Counted from the stretch's first letter, positions 33,352-42,587 are shown. The stretch: 64,000 nucleotides of DNA from Altibacter sp. HG106 (GCF_028561755.1 NZ_JAQQTD010000007.1:62001-126000), one strand, 5' to 3'. Numbers and translations: made by a program. Notes: generated by a model not told the origin, from the letters alone.

Positions 33352-34755
33352 ATGAAGCACGTAATTTTTATACTACTGGCAACTTGCCTAAGCCTTGGCG
33401 CATGGGCTCAGAACAAGCAGATTTTATATGGATTTGAGGATATTCCACAATCGTTGCTGGTCAATCCTGGAGGGAAAACCCAATTGCAGAAACATTATGG
33501 GATTCCCTTCTTTTCACAAATACATTTTAATGGAGGTGCCTCGGGGATCAGCGCGTACGATATTTTTGGGGGTTCAGGCGATATTAATGAAAAGATAGAT
33601 AATAAGATCTTTGAAATGGAAGAAACCGATTTCTTTTCGGTAACCCAACAATTGGAGATCTTAAGTTTTGGGTGGCGTACGCAACAGGACTACTATCTCT
33701 CTGGTGGGGTCTATCAGGAGTTTGATTTTATTTTTTATTATCCAAGGGATTTGGCGATCTTGGGATGGAATGGCAATCAAGCGTATTTAGATTACGAATT
33801 TGATCTAGGCCAACTCAGTACCACGGGAGACCTTCTTACCGTATATCACTTTGGTGCCAACAAAGCCTTGAGCAATAAGTTAACGGTAGGGCTTCGCGCG
33901 AAATTCTACAGTAGTATTTTGAGTTATCGTTCGGTAGGGAATCAAGGCACTTTTGTGACCACTCGAGCCGATTCTGATGCCGAGAATATCTACGAGCATC
34001 GACTTCAGGATATCAACATGCGGGTAGAGACTTCTGGAATAGCCAATCTCGATGAAGGTCCGGTGGGATCAAAATTGTTAGGACGTGCGCTGTTCGGTGG
34101 TAATCTGGGTGTGGGGGTTGATGTAGGCGCCACCTATGATATTACCGATAGGTTGCAACTCAGCGCGAGCGCGCTTGATGTGGGAGCTATTTTCCACACC
34201 AAGAATACCGAAAATTATTCGGCCCAAGGTGATTACACCCTAGACGGAATCGAACTCTTATTTCCACCTCTGAGCGCCGGAGATGAGACCTTTCCTTATT
34301 ACGACAATCTGGAGGATGAAATCTTAGAAGAAGTGGCCGTAGACACAACCACCAACTCGTATACGCAAATGCGACCGATGAAACTCAATGGCGCGTTGCA
34401 GTATCGCTTCGGAAAGATTTTGAGCGGCGGTGTTTGCGATTGCAGAAATATGGGCAAGGGAGCCGATCGCGATCAGGCTATAGGCGTGCAGTTTTTTTCC
34501 ATGGCCCGCCCCAAAGGTTGGCAAATGGCAGGCACTGTTTTTTACTATCGAAGGATTTTTGATTTTTTAAGTGCAAAAGCCACGTACACTTATGATGCCT
34601 ATGAGACTGGTAATGTGGGCATAGGAATTTCTACTACGCTCAATAAATTTAACTTTTATTTAGCAGTGGATAACTTGCTACGTTATGGAAATTTGGCTAA
34701 AGCAAAAAGTGTATCTTTACAGTTCGGTTTTAATATTAAAATGGATACGGAATGA
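33352..34755 (+). CDS. DUF5723 family outer membrane beta-barrel protein
   Basis: A 467-residue exported protein with signal peptide MKHVIFILLATCLSLGAWAQ. The early motif SLLVNPGG and alternating hydrophobic strands (WRTQQDYYLSGGVYQEFDF) indicate an outer-membrane barrel of the DUF5723 (PorP/SprF-like) family. The C-terminal strand VSLQFGFNIKM fits barrel closure. In related proteins, barrels of this type serve T9SS gliding or fixed-anchor machinery, but no such role is shown for DUF5723. It overlaps the next gene (ATGA). Confidence 0.82.
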   Translation: MKHVIFILLATCLSLGAWAQNKQILYGFEDIPQSLLVNPGGKTQLQKHYGIPFFSQIHFNGGASGISAYDIFGGSGDINEKIDNKIFEMEETDFFSVTQQLEILSFGWRTQQDYYLSGGVYQEFDFIFYYPRDLAILGWNGNQAYLDYEFDLGQLSTTGDLLTVYHFGANKALSNKLTVGLRAKFYSSILSYRSVGNQGTFVTTRADSDAENIYEHRLQDINMRVETSGIANLDEGPVGSKLLGRALFGGNLGVGVDVGATYDITDRLQLSASALDVGAIFHTKNTENYSAQGDYTLDGIELLFPPLSAGDETFPYYDNLEDEILEEVAVDTTTNSYTQMRPMKLNGALQYRFGKILSGGVCDCRNMGKGADRDQAIGVQFFSMARPKGWQMAGTVFYYRRIFDFLSAKATYTYDAYETGNVGIGISTTLNKFNFYLAVDNLLRYGNLAKAKSVSLQFGFNIKMDTE

Positions 34756-35561
34756 TGCGACGTTTTTTTGTGCTAATGGTTCTTATTACCATCATGGGGC
34801 AAGGCCTGGCACAAACTTCACTACATGATTACAGCTATATTGTAGTACCTACTCAATTTGAATTTACCAAAGGTAAAGACGCGTTCCGACTCAATACGCT
34901 AACACGGTATCGCCTACGACAGATGGGGTTTGATGCGGTATGGCAGGAAGAATTACCCGAAGCTGTCACCCGATGCGAAGCGGCCTATGTTGACGCCGAA
35001 AGCAGTGGTGGATTTATCAATACGAAGGTTAGAATCTTGGTGCGTGATTGTAATAATATGATCGTATTTTCTTCCATAACTGGTTCTTCCAAAGAAAAGG
35101 AATATGAAATTGCCTATCGCGAGGCCTTCGAAGAAGCCTTAGAGAGCTTTTTGATGACAGACGACACTACCACAACAGATATCGCCGTTGTTTCAGAAGA
35201 AAATAGTGGAGACAACAGCCAGGAAGAGATAACACCCGCTAAGACGGCTGTCGAATTAAGTACTGATAGGCCAACGTCTGCTACAAAGCCCAACGGGAAT
35301 TCGAATGAAGTGACACCAGAAGCAACATTTGTCTCGGGTGCGTTTGAAATTAAGAAAGAAAATAACAAGTACGTGCTATTGAAAGAAGGTATGAAGGTTG
35401 GCGCGCTTACAGCCATGTCTCAAAAAAATATGTACCTCATAACCTCTTCTGAACTCACCGGAATCGTTCAAAAAACTGTGGATGGTTTTGAAGCGGAAGT
35501 CCGAATTGCAGGAGAAGAGGAATTGACAATGATGAAATTCAAAAATTATGAATCAAACTAA
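34752..35561 (+). CDS. Conserved flavobacterial exported protein
   Basis: A 269-residue protein with a signal peptide (RRFFVLMVLITIMGQGLAQ). The first domain begins YSYIVVPTQFEF and includes TKVRILVRDCNN and EKEYEIAYREAFEEAL; I recall similar proteins across Flavobacteriaceae with no assigned function. A Ser/Thr/Glu-rich linker (about residues 140-190) leads to a small C-terminal beta domain (FEIKKENNKYVLLKEG). It is coupled by overlaps to both neighbours and is probably periplasmic. Confidence 0.72.
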   Translation: MMRRFFVLMVLITIMGQGLAQTSLHDYSYIVVPTQFEFTKGKDAFRLNTLTRYRLRQMGFDAVWQEELPEAVTRCEAAYVDAESSGGFINTKVRILVRDCNNMIVFSSITGSSKEKEYEIAYREAFEEALESFLMTDDTTTTDIAVVSEENSGDNSQEEITPAKTAVELSTDRPTSATKPNGNSNEVTPEATFVSGAFEIKKENNKYVLLKEGMKVGALTAMSQKNMYLITSSELTGIVQKTVDGFEAEVRIAGEEELTMMKFKNYESN

Positions 35562-38500
35562 TACTCCCCAACTATTACCGCTTGTTCGCATAGTATTTCT
35601 TTCAGCAATACTCATCTTACCAGTAAGCTGTAAGGACACTGTTGCAGAAACAAAGAAGGTAGCAACCAGTAATGACGCTACTCAAGACTTTTCTAAGGGT
35701 TTGTTTCAAAAACTTCCCGTTTCGCAAACGAATATCGATTTTGCCAACAATCTTCAAGAAGATGTTAGCACCATGGAAAACTTGTTCGATTTCGATTATT
35801 TCTACAACGGTAGTGGCGTTGGATTGGCTGACTTGAACAATGATGGATTGCAAGAAGTGTTTTTCACAGGCAATCAAGTACCTAATAAGCTGTATCTCAA
35901 CAAAGGTGATTTTGTGTTTGAGGATATTTCAGAAAGCGCGGGAATCAATGTGAACAAGCAATGGGCTAATGGTGTTACCTTTGCCGACGTCAACAACGAT
36001 GGGTTTTTAGATATTTATGTATCACAAGGAGGACCCAGACAAGCCGCAGACCGTCCTAACTTACTTTATATCAATCAGGGAGATCTTACCTTCAAGGAAG
36101 CCGCAACAGACTACGGTCTCGCAGATACTGGAATAAGCACTCAATCGGTTTTCTTTGATATGGATAAGGACGGCGATCTTGATTGTTTTGTTTCTAATGA
36201 GAATGAATTTTACGGACTGGATCCCATGGTGTTCTATGAAAGCATGAAGCTGTCCGATAACCTCGCGCGCAGTTCCGGGCATCTTTATGAAAATCAAAAG
36301 GGAACCTTCGTTGATATCTCCAAAAAGGCAGGGGTCATGCAAGCCTCATTCGGCTTGGGCGTAACGGTAAGCGACATTAATAATGATGGCTGGCCAGACA
36401 TCTATGTGGCGAACGATTACTACGCGCCGGACGCCTTGTTTATCAATAATGGAGATAAAACCTTCAGAAACGAAACGAAATCGTATTTAAATCAGGTTTC
36501 ATTTTTCGGAATGGGCGTCGATATTGCTGATATCAACAACGATAAGTTGCAAGATATATTCGTTTTAGATATGGCAAGTACCGACCATATTCGTTCAAAA
36601 ACGCTTATGGCTTCTATGGATGCAGACCGTTTTTCTTTGTTGGTGGACGAAATGGAAATGCCACATCAGTACATGTATAATTCGCTGCAGCTGAATATGG
36701 GAAATCAGAAATTTCACAATATTTCTCACTTGTCGCAGGTGGCTAAAACCGACTGGAGTTGGGCGGGGCTGTTGGCGGATCTTGACTTGGATGGGTATAA
36801 AGATATTTATATTACCAATGGGTATCGGCGCTATGGTTCCGATAACGATTCCCGAAATATGATTCGGTCTATGAAAAAGACCTATCGAGGGAATGTTCCA
36901 AAGGAAATCAAGGAACGGCTCTACAACTCGCTTCCTTCCGAGAAGCTCTCTAATGTGTTTTATCACAACAATGCCTTTCAGGAGTTTGAAGATGCGACCG
37001 CCACATTCGGTCTATTAGAACCTTCCTTCAGTAACGGTGCAGCCTATGGCGATCTTGATAACGATGGCGACTTGGATTTAGTAGTGAATAATATCGATGA
37101 AGCCGCTTTTGTCTATAAAAACCAAGCCACAGAACGCGGGGCGAATTTTCTGAAAGTAAAAACGCAAGGAATGGCTAGCGAGCCTTTTGCGAAAGTGGAA
37201 GTTATCGCTAATGGAGTTTCCCAGCTTATTGAAACCAAACGTGTCAAGGGATACCTCTCGGCCACCGATAACGCCGCGATCTTTGGCTTAGGAACAGAAA
37301 CCGTAGCAGATACCGTACGAATTATTTGGCCCTCCGGAAAATATCAAGAAAAATATCAAGTAGCAGCCAACGCTACAGTATCATTTGAAGAAAGTGAAGC
37401 CACCTTGACCTATGTAGCGCCTGCCGCACCAAAAGCCTTATTTAAGGAAGCGTCATCCACGTTTGGATTAGACTTTGCCCATTCCGAGAACGAATACAAT
37501 GATTTTGAAAAGGAAATTCTATTACCCTACAAGCAATCTACATTAGGACCCTTTATCGCTAAAGGCGATGCTAATGGCGATGGGTACGACGATCTGTTTG
37601 TAGGAGGTGCCGCCAATCAGGGCGGAATGCTGTATTTGCAAACAAAAGAGGGTTTCATTCCCGCAAATAATACTGCCTTCAAAAGGGATGCCGCGCATGA
37701 AGACATGGAATCCGTATTTTTTGACTACGATGGCGATGGCGATCAAGATTTATATGTGGTAAGCGGCGGAAATGAATTTGAGGATGGGGATGCTCGCTAT
37801 CAAGATCGTTTGTATTCTAATGATGGCTCTGGAAACTTTAGTCGCGTTCAAGACGCTACTATTGCGAGCAAGAGTTACAGCGGAAAAACAGTAGCTGCCA
37901 CCGATTTCGATCACGATGGTGATCTCGATCTTATCGTTGGAAACCGAATTCAGCCACAGCATTACCCCCAACACGCCCCATCGTATATCCTTCGGAATGA
38001 GGGCGGACGCTTTACAATACTTACCGATGAGGTGGCGCCACAATTCTCTGATGTTGCCATGATCAATAAAGTATTGGTCACCGATTTTAATAACGATGGC
38101 TGGGAAGACTTCATCACGGTAGGGGAGTGGTCTGCTATTCGCATGTTTCAGAACAATCAAGGAACTTTTACGAACATCGCCCCTCAAAATGGTCTCGATA
38201 AAAAGAAAGGCTTATGGTACACGATTGCTGAAACAGACATCAACCGAGATGGACAACCTGATTATATTCTAGGGAATGTGGGGAAAAACCTCAGGGTGAA
38301 AGCCTCGGTGGAACAGCCCTTTTCTATTTTCGGAAATGATTTTGATGACAATGGCACTTACGACATTGTATTGAGTGGGCATTACAAGGGAAAACAAGTT
38401 CCGTTTCGCGGCCGACAGTGTTCTTCGCAGCAAATGCCGTTTATCAAAGATAAGTTTGAAACCTACAACGAATTTGCCCATGCTTCCCTAGAAGATATCT

Positions 38501-38919
38501 ACGGAAGCAAACTTGAAGAGGCCTATCATGGTGAAATTAACGGACTGGAATCGTTGGTGTTGATAAATCGGGGGAAGGGCGCGTTCGACGTGAAGAAGCT
38601 TCCACGTTTAGCACAGAAATCAGCAGTTCTTGGAATCGTTACTACCGATGTAAACAATGATGGGTGGCAAGATATCGTGATTACGGGGAACATCTACAAT
38701 ACCGAAGTGGAAACGCCGCGCATCGATATGGGTACCGGGCAAGTACTGCTCAACAATGGTAATGAGGACTACGAGGTGGTTCCTCAGAAGCGCAGCGGTC
38801 TCTATATTTCTGGTGACACCAAGTCGCTCATCATGTTGAGCAATACCATGATGGAAAAACAACTATTAGTGAGTGGACGAAATGATATGCCGTTATCGGT
38901 AATTGAATTCAATCAGTAA
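35548..38919 (+). CDS. Giant FG-GAP/VCBS lipoprotein with central UnbV/ASPIC domain
   Basis: An 1123-residue lipoprotein (lipobox LPVSC, Cys28). I count seven calcium-binding FG-GAP motifs of the DxNxDGxxD type between about residues 95 and 510. A UnbV/ASPIC-like domain follows at about 531-595 (VKGYLSATDNAAIFGLG). Another seven motifs lie between about 674 and 1045. That is the pattern expected of two seven-bladed propellers. Similar proteins often accompany SusCD systems in Bacteroidota, but none is adjacent here. Its start overlaps the previous gene by 14 bases and its stop overlaps convergent rarA. Confidence 0.88.
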   Translation: MNQTNTPQLLPLVRIVFLSAILILPVSCKDTVAETKKVATSNDATQDFSKGLFQKLPVSQTNIDFANNLQEDVSTMENLFDFDYFYNGSGVGLADLNNDGLQEVFFTGNQVPNKLYLNKGDFVFEDISESAGINVNKQWANGVTFADVNNDGFLDIYVSQGGPRQAADRPNLLYINQGDLTFKEAATDYGLADTGISTQSVFFDMDKDGDLDCFVSNENEFYGLDPMVFYESMKLSDNLARSSGHLYENQKGTFVDISKKAGVMQASFGLGVTVSDINNDGWPDIYVANDYYAPDALFINNGDKTFRNETKSYLNQVSFFGMGVDIADINNDKLQDIFVLDMASTDHIRSKTLMASMDADRFSLLVDEMEMPHQYMYNSLQLNMGNQKFHNISHLSQVAKTDWSWAGLLADLDLDGYKDIYITNGYRRYGSDNDSRNMIRSMKKTYRGNVPKEIKERLYNSLPSEKLSNVFYHNNAFQEFEDATATFGLLEPSFSNGAAYGDLDNDGDLDLVVNNIDEAAFVYKNQATERGANFLKVKTQGMASEPFAKVEVIANGVSQLIETKRVKGYLSATDNAAIFGLGTETVADTVRIIWPSGKYQEKYQVAANATVSFEESEATLTYVAPAAPKALFKEASSTFGLDFAHSENEYNDFEKEILLPYKQSTLGPFIAKGDANGDGYDDLFVGGAANQGGMLYLQTKEGFIPANNTAFKRDAAHEDMESVFFDYDGDGDQDLYVVSGGNEFEDGDARYQDRLYSNDGSGNFSRVQDATIASKSYSGKTVAATDFDHDGDLDLIVGNRIQPQHYPQHAPSYILRNEGGRFTILTDEVAPQFSDVAMINKVLVTDFNNDGWEDFITVGEWSAIRMFQNNQGTFTNIAPQNGLDKKKGLWYTIAETDINRDGQPDYILGNVGKNLRVKASVEQPFSIFGNDFDDNGTYDIVLSGHYKGKQVPFRGRQCSSQQMPFIKDKFETYNEFAHASLEDIYGSKLEEAYHGEINGLESLVLINRGKGAFDVKKLPRLAQKSAVLGIVTTDVNNDGWQDIVITGNIYNTEVETPRIDMGTGQVLLNNGNEDYEVVPQKRSGLYISGDTKSLIMLSNTMMEKQLLVSGRNDMPLSVIEFNQ

Positions 38920-40199
38920 GTATATGAATCCTTCCAAAGGGTTCGTAGGTAGTCTCGAAGTTTTTCCTCTCTAGGGTTTTTTCCGGGTTCATAGAATTTG
39001 GTTCCAGAAAGTTCCTCTGGTAAAAACTCGTGTGGAACAAAGTTTCCTTCATAATTATGCGCATATGCATAGTCTTTCCCGTAGCCTAATTCTTTCATTA
39101 GCTTCGTAGGGGCATTTCGAATCGATAGGGGTACTGACAGATCTCCGGTCTCACGAACGACTCGCTGAGCCTCGTTAATTGCCTTATAAGAGGCATTGCT
39201 TTTGGCGGAGGTCGCCAAGTAAATGGTACACTGACTCAAAATGATGCGCGCTTCTGGAAACCCGATGGTCTTTACCGCCTGAAAGGTATTGTTGGCCATA
39301 ACCAGTGCTGTGGGGTTTGCCATTCCGATATCTTCGGAAGCGAGGATAACTAATCTTCTCGCGATAAAAGCAACATCTTCTCCTCCTTCCACCATTCGCG
39401 CTAACCAATACACTGCCGCATTGGGGTCACTACCACGAATCGCTTTAATATAGGCAGAAATAATGTCGTAATGTTGCTCTCCGGTCTTGTCGTACAATAC
39501 CGTGTTTTTTTGAGCCTTCTGCATCACCTTCTGATTAGTGATCACAAAGGAGTCGCCTTCTGCAAGACCTTCCGAAAGCACTACTAATTCTAGAATATTC
39601 AAAAGTTTACGAGCATCCCCACCACTCAATCGTATGAGCGCTTCAGTCTCTTTCAATGTGATGGTATATTTCTTCAAAAGAGTGTCTTCTGCCAATGCAC
39701 GTTGTAAAAGCACCTCTAGATCATTTTTCTGAAATGCTTTCAGTACATAAATCTGGCAACGCGACAGTAAGGCAGGAATCACCTCAAAACTTGGGTTTTC
39801 TGTGGTCGCTCCAATTAGGGTCACCCATCCCTTTTCTACGGCTCCTAGCAGCGAGTCCTGTTGCGATTTGCTGAATCGATGTATTTCGTCAATAAATAAA
39901 ATGGGGTTCTTAGTACTAAAAAGGCTGTCACTTTCTTTCGCTTTTTTGATGACTTCTCGAACTGCGGCAACACCACTATCAACAGCACTTAGCGTATAAA
40001 AAGGTCGGTCTGATTGCGCTGCGATTATCTGGGCCAAAGTAGTCTTTCCAATACCGGGAGGCCCCCAGAAAATCATCGATGGGATGATACCGGTTTCAAG
40101 TTGTGAGCGCAATGCTCCTTCTGGGCCTATGAGGTGCTGCTGACTAACATACTCACCTAAAGTACGTGGGCGTAAACGTTCGGCTAAGGGGGTGTTCAT
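38913..40199 (-). CDS. rarA: Replication-associated recombination protein A (MgsA/RarA)
   Basis: A 428-residue AAA+ ATPase of the clamp-loader-like RarA/WRNIP1 family acting at stalled replication forks. Walker A is GPPGIGKTT, Walker B is LFIDEIHRF, sensor 1 is IGATTENPSFEV and the arginine-rich LSRC motif follows. The C-terminal tetramerisation region has the conserved GYGKDYAYAHNYEG. A perfect -7 element ends 4 bases before its ATG. Confidence 0.95.
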   Translation of the reverse strand: MNTPLAERLRPRTLGEYVSQQHLIGPEGALRSQLETGIIPSMIFWGPPGIGKTTLAQIIAAQSDRPFYTLSAVDSGVAAVREVIKKAKESDSLFSTKNPILFIDEIHRFSKSQQDSLLGAVEKGWVTLIGATTENPSFEVIPALLSRCQIYVLKAFQKNDLEVLLQRALAEDTLLKKYTITLKETEALIRLSGGDARKLLNILELVVLSEGLAEGDSFVITNQKVMQKAQKNTVLYDKTGEQHYDIISAYIKAIRGSDPNAAVYWLARMVEGGEDVAFIARRLVILASEDIGMANPTALVMANNTFQAVKTIGFPEARIILSQCTIYLATSAKSNASYKAINEAQRVVRETGDLSVPLSIRNAPTKLMKELGYGKDYAYAHNYEGNFVPHEFLPEELSGTKFYEPGKNPREEKLRDYLRTLWKDSYTY

Positions 40200-40203
40200 A
40201 TTA

Positions 40204-40211
40204 CAAAATTA
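40204..40211 (-). promoter_or_regulatory. -7 element abutting rarA start
   Basis: The minus strand reads TAATTTTG, four bases, then the rarA ATG. This is the same spacing seen at purK and implies a leaderless or near-leaderless transcript. No clear -33 element is present. Confidence 0.5.
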
Positions 40212-40254
40212 CGATTTTAACCCTCCTTTGGTACTGACAATCTAACAGAAATTG

Positions 40255-40283
40255 TTGAATGGGATTGTTTTTTGCTAGCTTTC
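40255..40283 (+). promoter_or_regulatory. Candidate promoter of the rhomboid gene
   Basis: TTG at 40255-40257, an 18-base spacer and TAGCTTTC at 40276-40283 match the consensus except for the last base of the -7 box. Four bases separate it from the GTG start at 40288. Confidence 0.45.
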
Positions 40284-40287
40284 TACT

Positions 40288-41046
40288 GTGAAGCCACAAC
40301 AGCCTTTAGAATTCGCGTTAGGTACCTTAACCTATCCATTACTGCTCGTTTTTTCGATGTGGCTAGTATTATGGATTGAAGTTAGATTTCATGTAAATTT
40401 AAATTTCTTAGGCGTGTATCCACAGCGGTTAGAAGGATTGCATGGTATTATTACTGCTCCTTTTGTGCACAGCGGTTTGGAACATTTGTTCAATAATTCA
40501 GTGCCGTTATTTGTGCTGAGTATGGCGCTTTTTTACTTCTACAGAAATATTGCCTGGCGCGTGTTGATTCTTGGAGCCCTATGTACGGGCTTGCTTACCT
40601 GGATTATTGGACGCCCTGCGCTTCATATTGGAGCGAGTGGTATTGTGTATATGTTGGTGGCTTTTATTTTCTTCAAGGGATTGTTATCGAGACAATATCA
40701 GCTTATTGCCATCGCTTTTATCGTTGTTTTTCTCTACGGAAGTTTGATCTGGTATGTATTTCCTGTGGATCCTCAAATATCCTGGGAGGGTCATTTATCA
40801 GGCTTTGGTGTGGGCGTGCTATTTTCCCTGCTATTCCGAAGTCCGGCTTTACCGAAACGCACCTATGCCTGGGAAGCTAGTGATTACAATCCGGAAGAAG
40901 ATACCTTTATGCAGCATTTCGATGAAGACGGAAATTTCATTGAATCGTTTCCTGAAGAAAAGGAAGAAGTATCAAATTCTCCAGATCATTTGATCATTAC
41001 GTACGAGGTGAAGAATGAAAAGGATCAAAGAGAGCAGGGTGATTAA
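40288..41046 (+). CDS. Rhomboid family intramembrane serine protease
   Basis: A 252-residue membrane protease. The catalytic Ser is in GASGIVYML and the His in GHLSGFGVG. The upstream HSGLEHLFNNSVPLF carries the conserved His/Asn oxyanion region. About six helices cover residues 15-190, and an acidic soluble tail follows. The start is GTG. The substrate is unknown. Its stop overlaps that of convergent rlmB by four bases. Confidence 0.9.
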   Translation: MKPQQPLEFALGTLTYPLLLVFSMWLVLWIEVRFHVNLNFLGVYPQRLEGLHGIITAPFVHSGLEHLFNNSVPLFVLSMALFYFYRNIAWRVLILGALCTGLLTWIIGRPALHIGASGIVYMLVAFIFFKGLLSRQYQLIAIAFIVVFLYGSLIWYVFPVDPQISWEGHLSGFGVGVLFSLLFRSPALPKRTYAWEASDYNPEEDTFMQHFDEDGNFIESFPEEKEEVSNSPDHLIITYEVKNEKDQREQGD

Positions 41047-41777
41047 GAGCGTTGTCGCACGATCTCATAGAGAAAGGCGCCGCAGGCCACGGAAACATTT
41101 AAGCTGTTGATCTCACCATAAACCGGTAACGATGCTTGCTCATCGCACATTTTTAGCACGGATTTTGAAATTCCGGTGCCTTCTGAACCCATGACCAATG
41201 CTAGAGAGTCTGTTAAGTTGAGATCATAAATGACATGATTGGTTTTCTCGGTCGCAGCGATGGTTTTTATTCCGGAGCCTTGTAAATAGAAGAGCGCATC
41301 TTTAATATGATCCACTTTGCAAATAGGAATATTGAAAATAGCTCCGGCAGAGGTTTTCACCGTATCGCCACTTACAGGTGCTCCGCCTTTTTTCTGAATG
41401 ATAATCCCGTGAACGCCGGTACATTCAGCCGTACGGATCATTGCACCGAAGTTACGAACGTCACTTATTTGATCAAGAACAATAAACAACCCCTTTTTAC
41501 CACTATCAATAATAGGCTCAACAAGTTCCTCCATGGTCACAAATTGAATCGGGGAGGTGATCGCTACAACGCCCTGATGATTGCTGCGTACTAAGCGGTC
41601 TAACTTTTCTACAGGCACAAGATTAATAGAAGTGCCTTGTGCCTCGAGCTGTGGAATAATTTCCTCGATTTTTGAATTCTCAAGACCCTTCTGAACATAA
41701 AGTTTGTCGATAGATTTATTGGCGGCAACGGCTTCCAATACTGGGTATATGCCAAAAACGTAGGCTTCTTTTTTCAT
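41043..41777 (-). CDS. rlmB: 23S rRNA (guanosine-2'-O)-methyltransferase RlmB
   Basis: A 244-residue SPOUT (SpoU) methyltransferase. An N-terminal substrate-binding domain (about 1-75) precedes the trefoil-knot domain with LDQISDVRNFGAMIRTAE, VMGSEGTGIS and INSLNVSVACGAFLYE. RlmB methylates G2251 of E. coli 23S rRNA; the general TrmH family remains an alternative. It follows the lipoprotein gene by one base on the same strand. Confidence 0.93.
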   Translation of the reverse strand: MKKEAYVFGIYPVLEAVAANKSIDKLYVQKGLENSKIEEIIPQLEAQGTSINLVPVEKLDRLVRSNHQGVVAITSPIQFVTMEELVEPIIDSGKKGLFIVLDQISDVRNFGAMIRTAECTGVHGIIIQKKGGAPVSGDTVKTSAGAIFNIPICKVDHIKDALFYLQGSGIKTIAATEKTNHVIYDLNLTDSLALVMGSEGTGISKSVLKMCDEQASLPVYGEINSLNVSVACGAFLYEIVRQRS

Positions 41778-41778
41778 A

Positions 41779-42522
41779 TCAGTTCAAAGTTACGGAAATA
41801 TCGCTAAGAACGATTTTTCGCTCTTCCTTAATATTACGGTTGTTATAGGCTTCGTACAAGGATGAAACATCTAAGGTTTGGTCTAGCGGACTCATGATAA
41901 AATAATCGGCAAAAAGCACCTTGTTAACGGTGCGATGGTCCACAAATTTTAAAAAGCGCAAATCTTCACCATTCAACTGATATTTCTCGGCCATGTAGCG
42001 AATAAAATTTGTTTCTGGTTCGATGTACAAATAAAAAGTGTCGCCGGGGCTTCCTTCAAAGGGTTTGTATGAAATGTGAAGCGTATGATATTCCGTATCG
42101 AGTATAGTGACGTTGTTTTCACGTTTGGCGATGATAGCATTGCCATTAAATACATGTGGGATGCCTTGAATAAAGGTGAAGGCGTCTAGGTACTGTGTAA
42201 GCTGAAATCTGGAATACGATCCATCAGTTTGCTTTTCGCCATTAACAAAATATTCTTGGTATCCATTCTTGTAGGTGGCAACATAATCAATACTATCGAC
42301 CGTTCTTCTAAGGGTAAATTCTGTTAGATGATTGTTTCTTTCAAGGGTATAATACAGGTCCTCCACAGTAAACTCAATATGAGATTTTGAAATTTGGGGA
42401 GCACCATAGACTTCCATTAATGACGCTAAGATAGCATCCCCTTCTTGGAACGGATCGCTATGTTGTTCTTCACATGAAAGTATACAATAGAAAATAAAAA
42501 GGTAGAAAATAGTGTTTCTCAT
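41779..42522 (-). CDS. Lipoprotein, DUF6503-like
   Basis: A 247-residue lipoprotein (signal MRNTIFYLFIFYCILSC, Cys17). The mature part has LolA/LppX-like alternating strands: HIEFTVEDLYYTLERN, TLHISYKPFEGSPGDTFYLYIEPETNFIRYM. I recall this pattern as DUF6503, with moderate certainty. Function is unknown, although a lipid or lipoprotein carrier fold is plausible. It begins just after the terminator of the SusCD operon and is co-transcribed with rlmB. Confidence 0.65.
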   Translation of the reverse strand: MRNTIFYLFIFYCILSCEEQHSDPFQEGDAILASLMEVYGAPQISKSHIEFTVEDLYYTLERNNHLTEFTLRRTVDSIDYVATYKNGYQEYFVNGEKQTDGSYSRFQLTQYLDAFTFIQGIPHVFNGNAIIAKRENNVTILDTEYHTLHISYKPFEGSPGDTFYLYIEPETNFIRYMAEKYQLNGEDLRFLKFVDHRTVNKVLFADYFIMSPLDQTLDVSSLYEAYNNRNIKEERKIVLSDISVTLN

Positions 42523-42536
42523 AGCGTTTAAAAATA

Positions 42537-42567
42537 AAAAAAGCTACTCATTTCTGAGTAGCTTTTT
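42537..42567 (-). terminator. Intrinsic terminator of the SusC-SusD-lipoprotein operon
   Basis: A perfect hairpin (stem AAGCTACTCA/TGAGTAGCTT, loop of four bases) is followed on the minus strand by a run of T. It lies about 20 bases after the stop of the 42588-43565 gene. The A/T tracts on both sides would also allow function in the other direction. Confidence 0.85.
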
Positions 42568-42587
42568 CTGAGCTATTTATAACTGAA

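Noticed and set aside
35548-38919. FG-GAP lipoprotein as part of a SusCD or toxin locus
   Set aside because: No SusC/SusD pair, TonB receptor, toxin or immunity gene is adjacent; the only SusCD pair is 4-10 kb away on the other strand with unrelated genes between.
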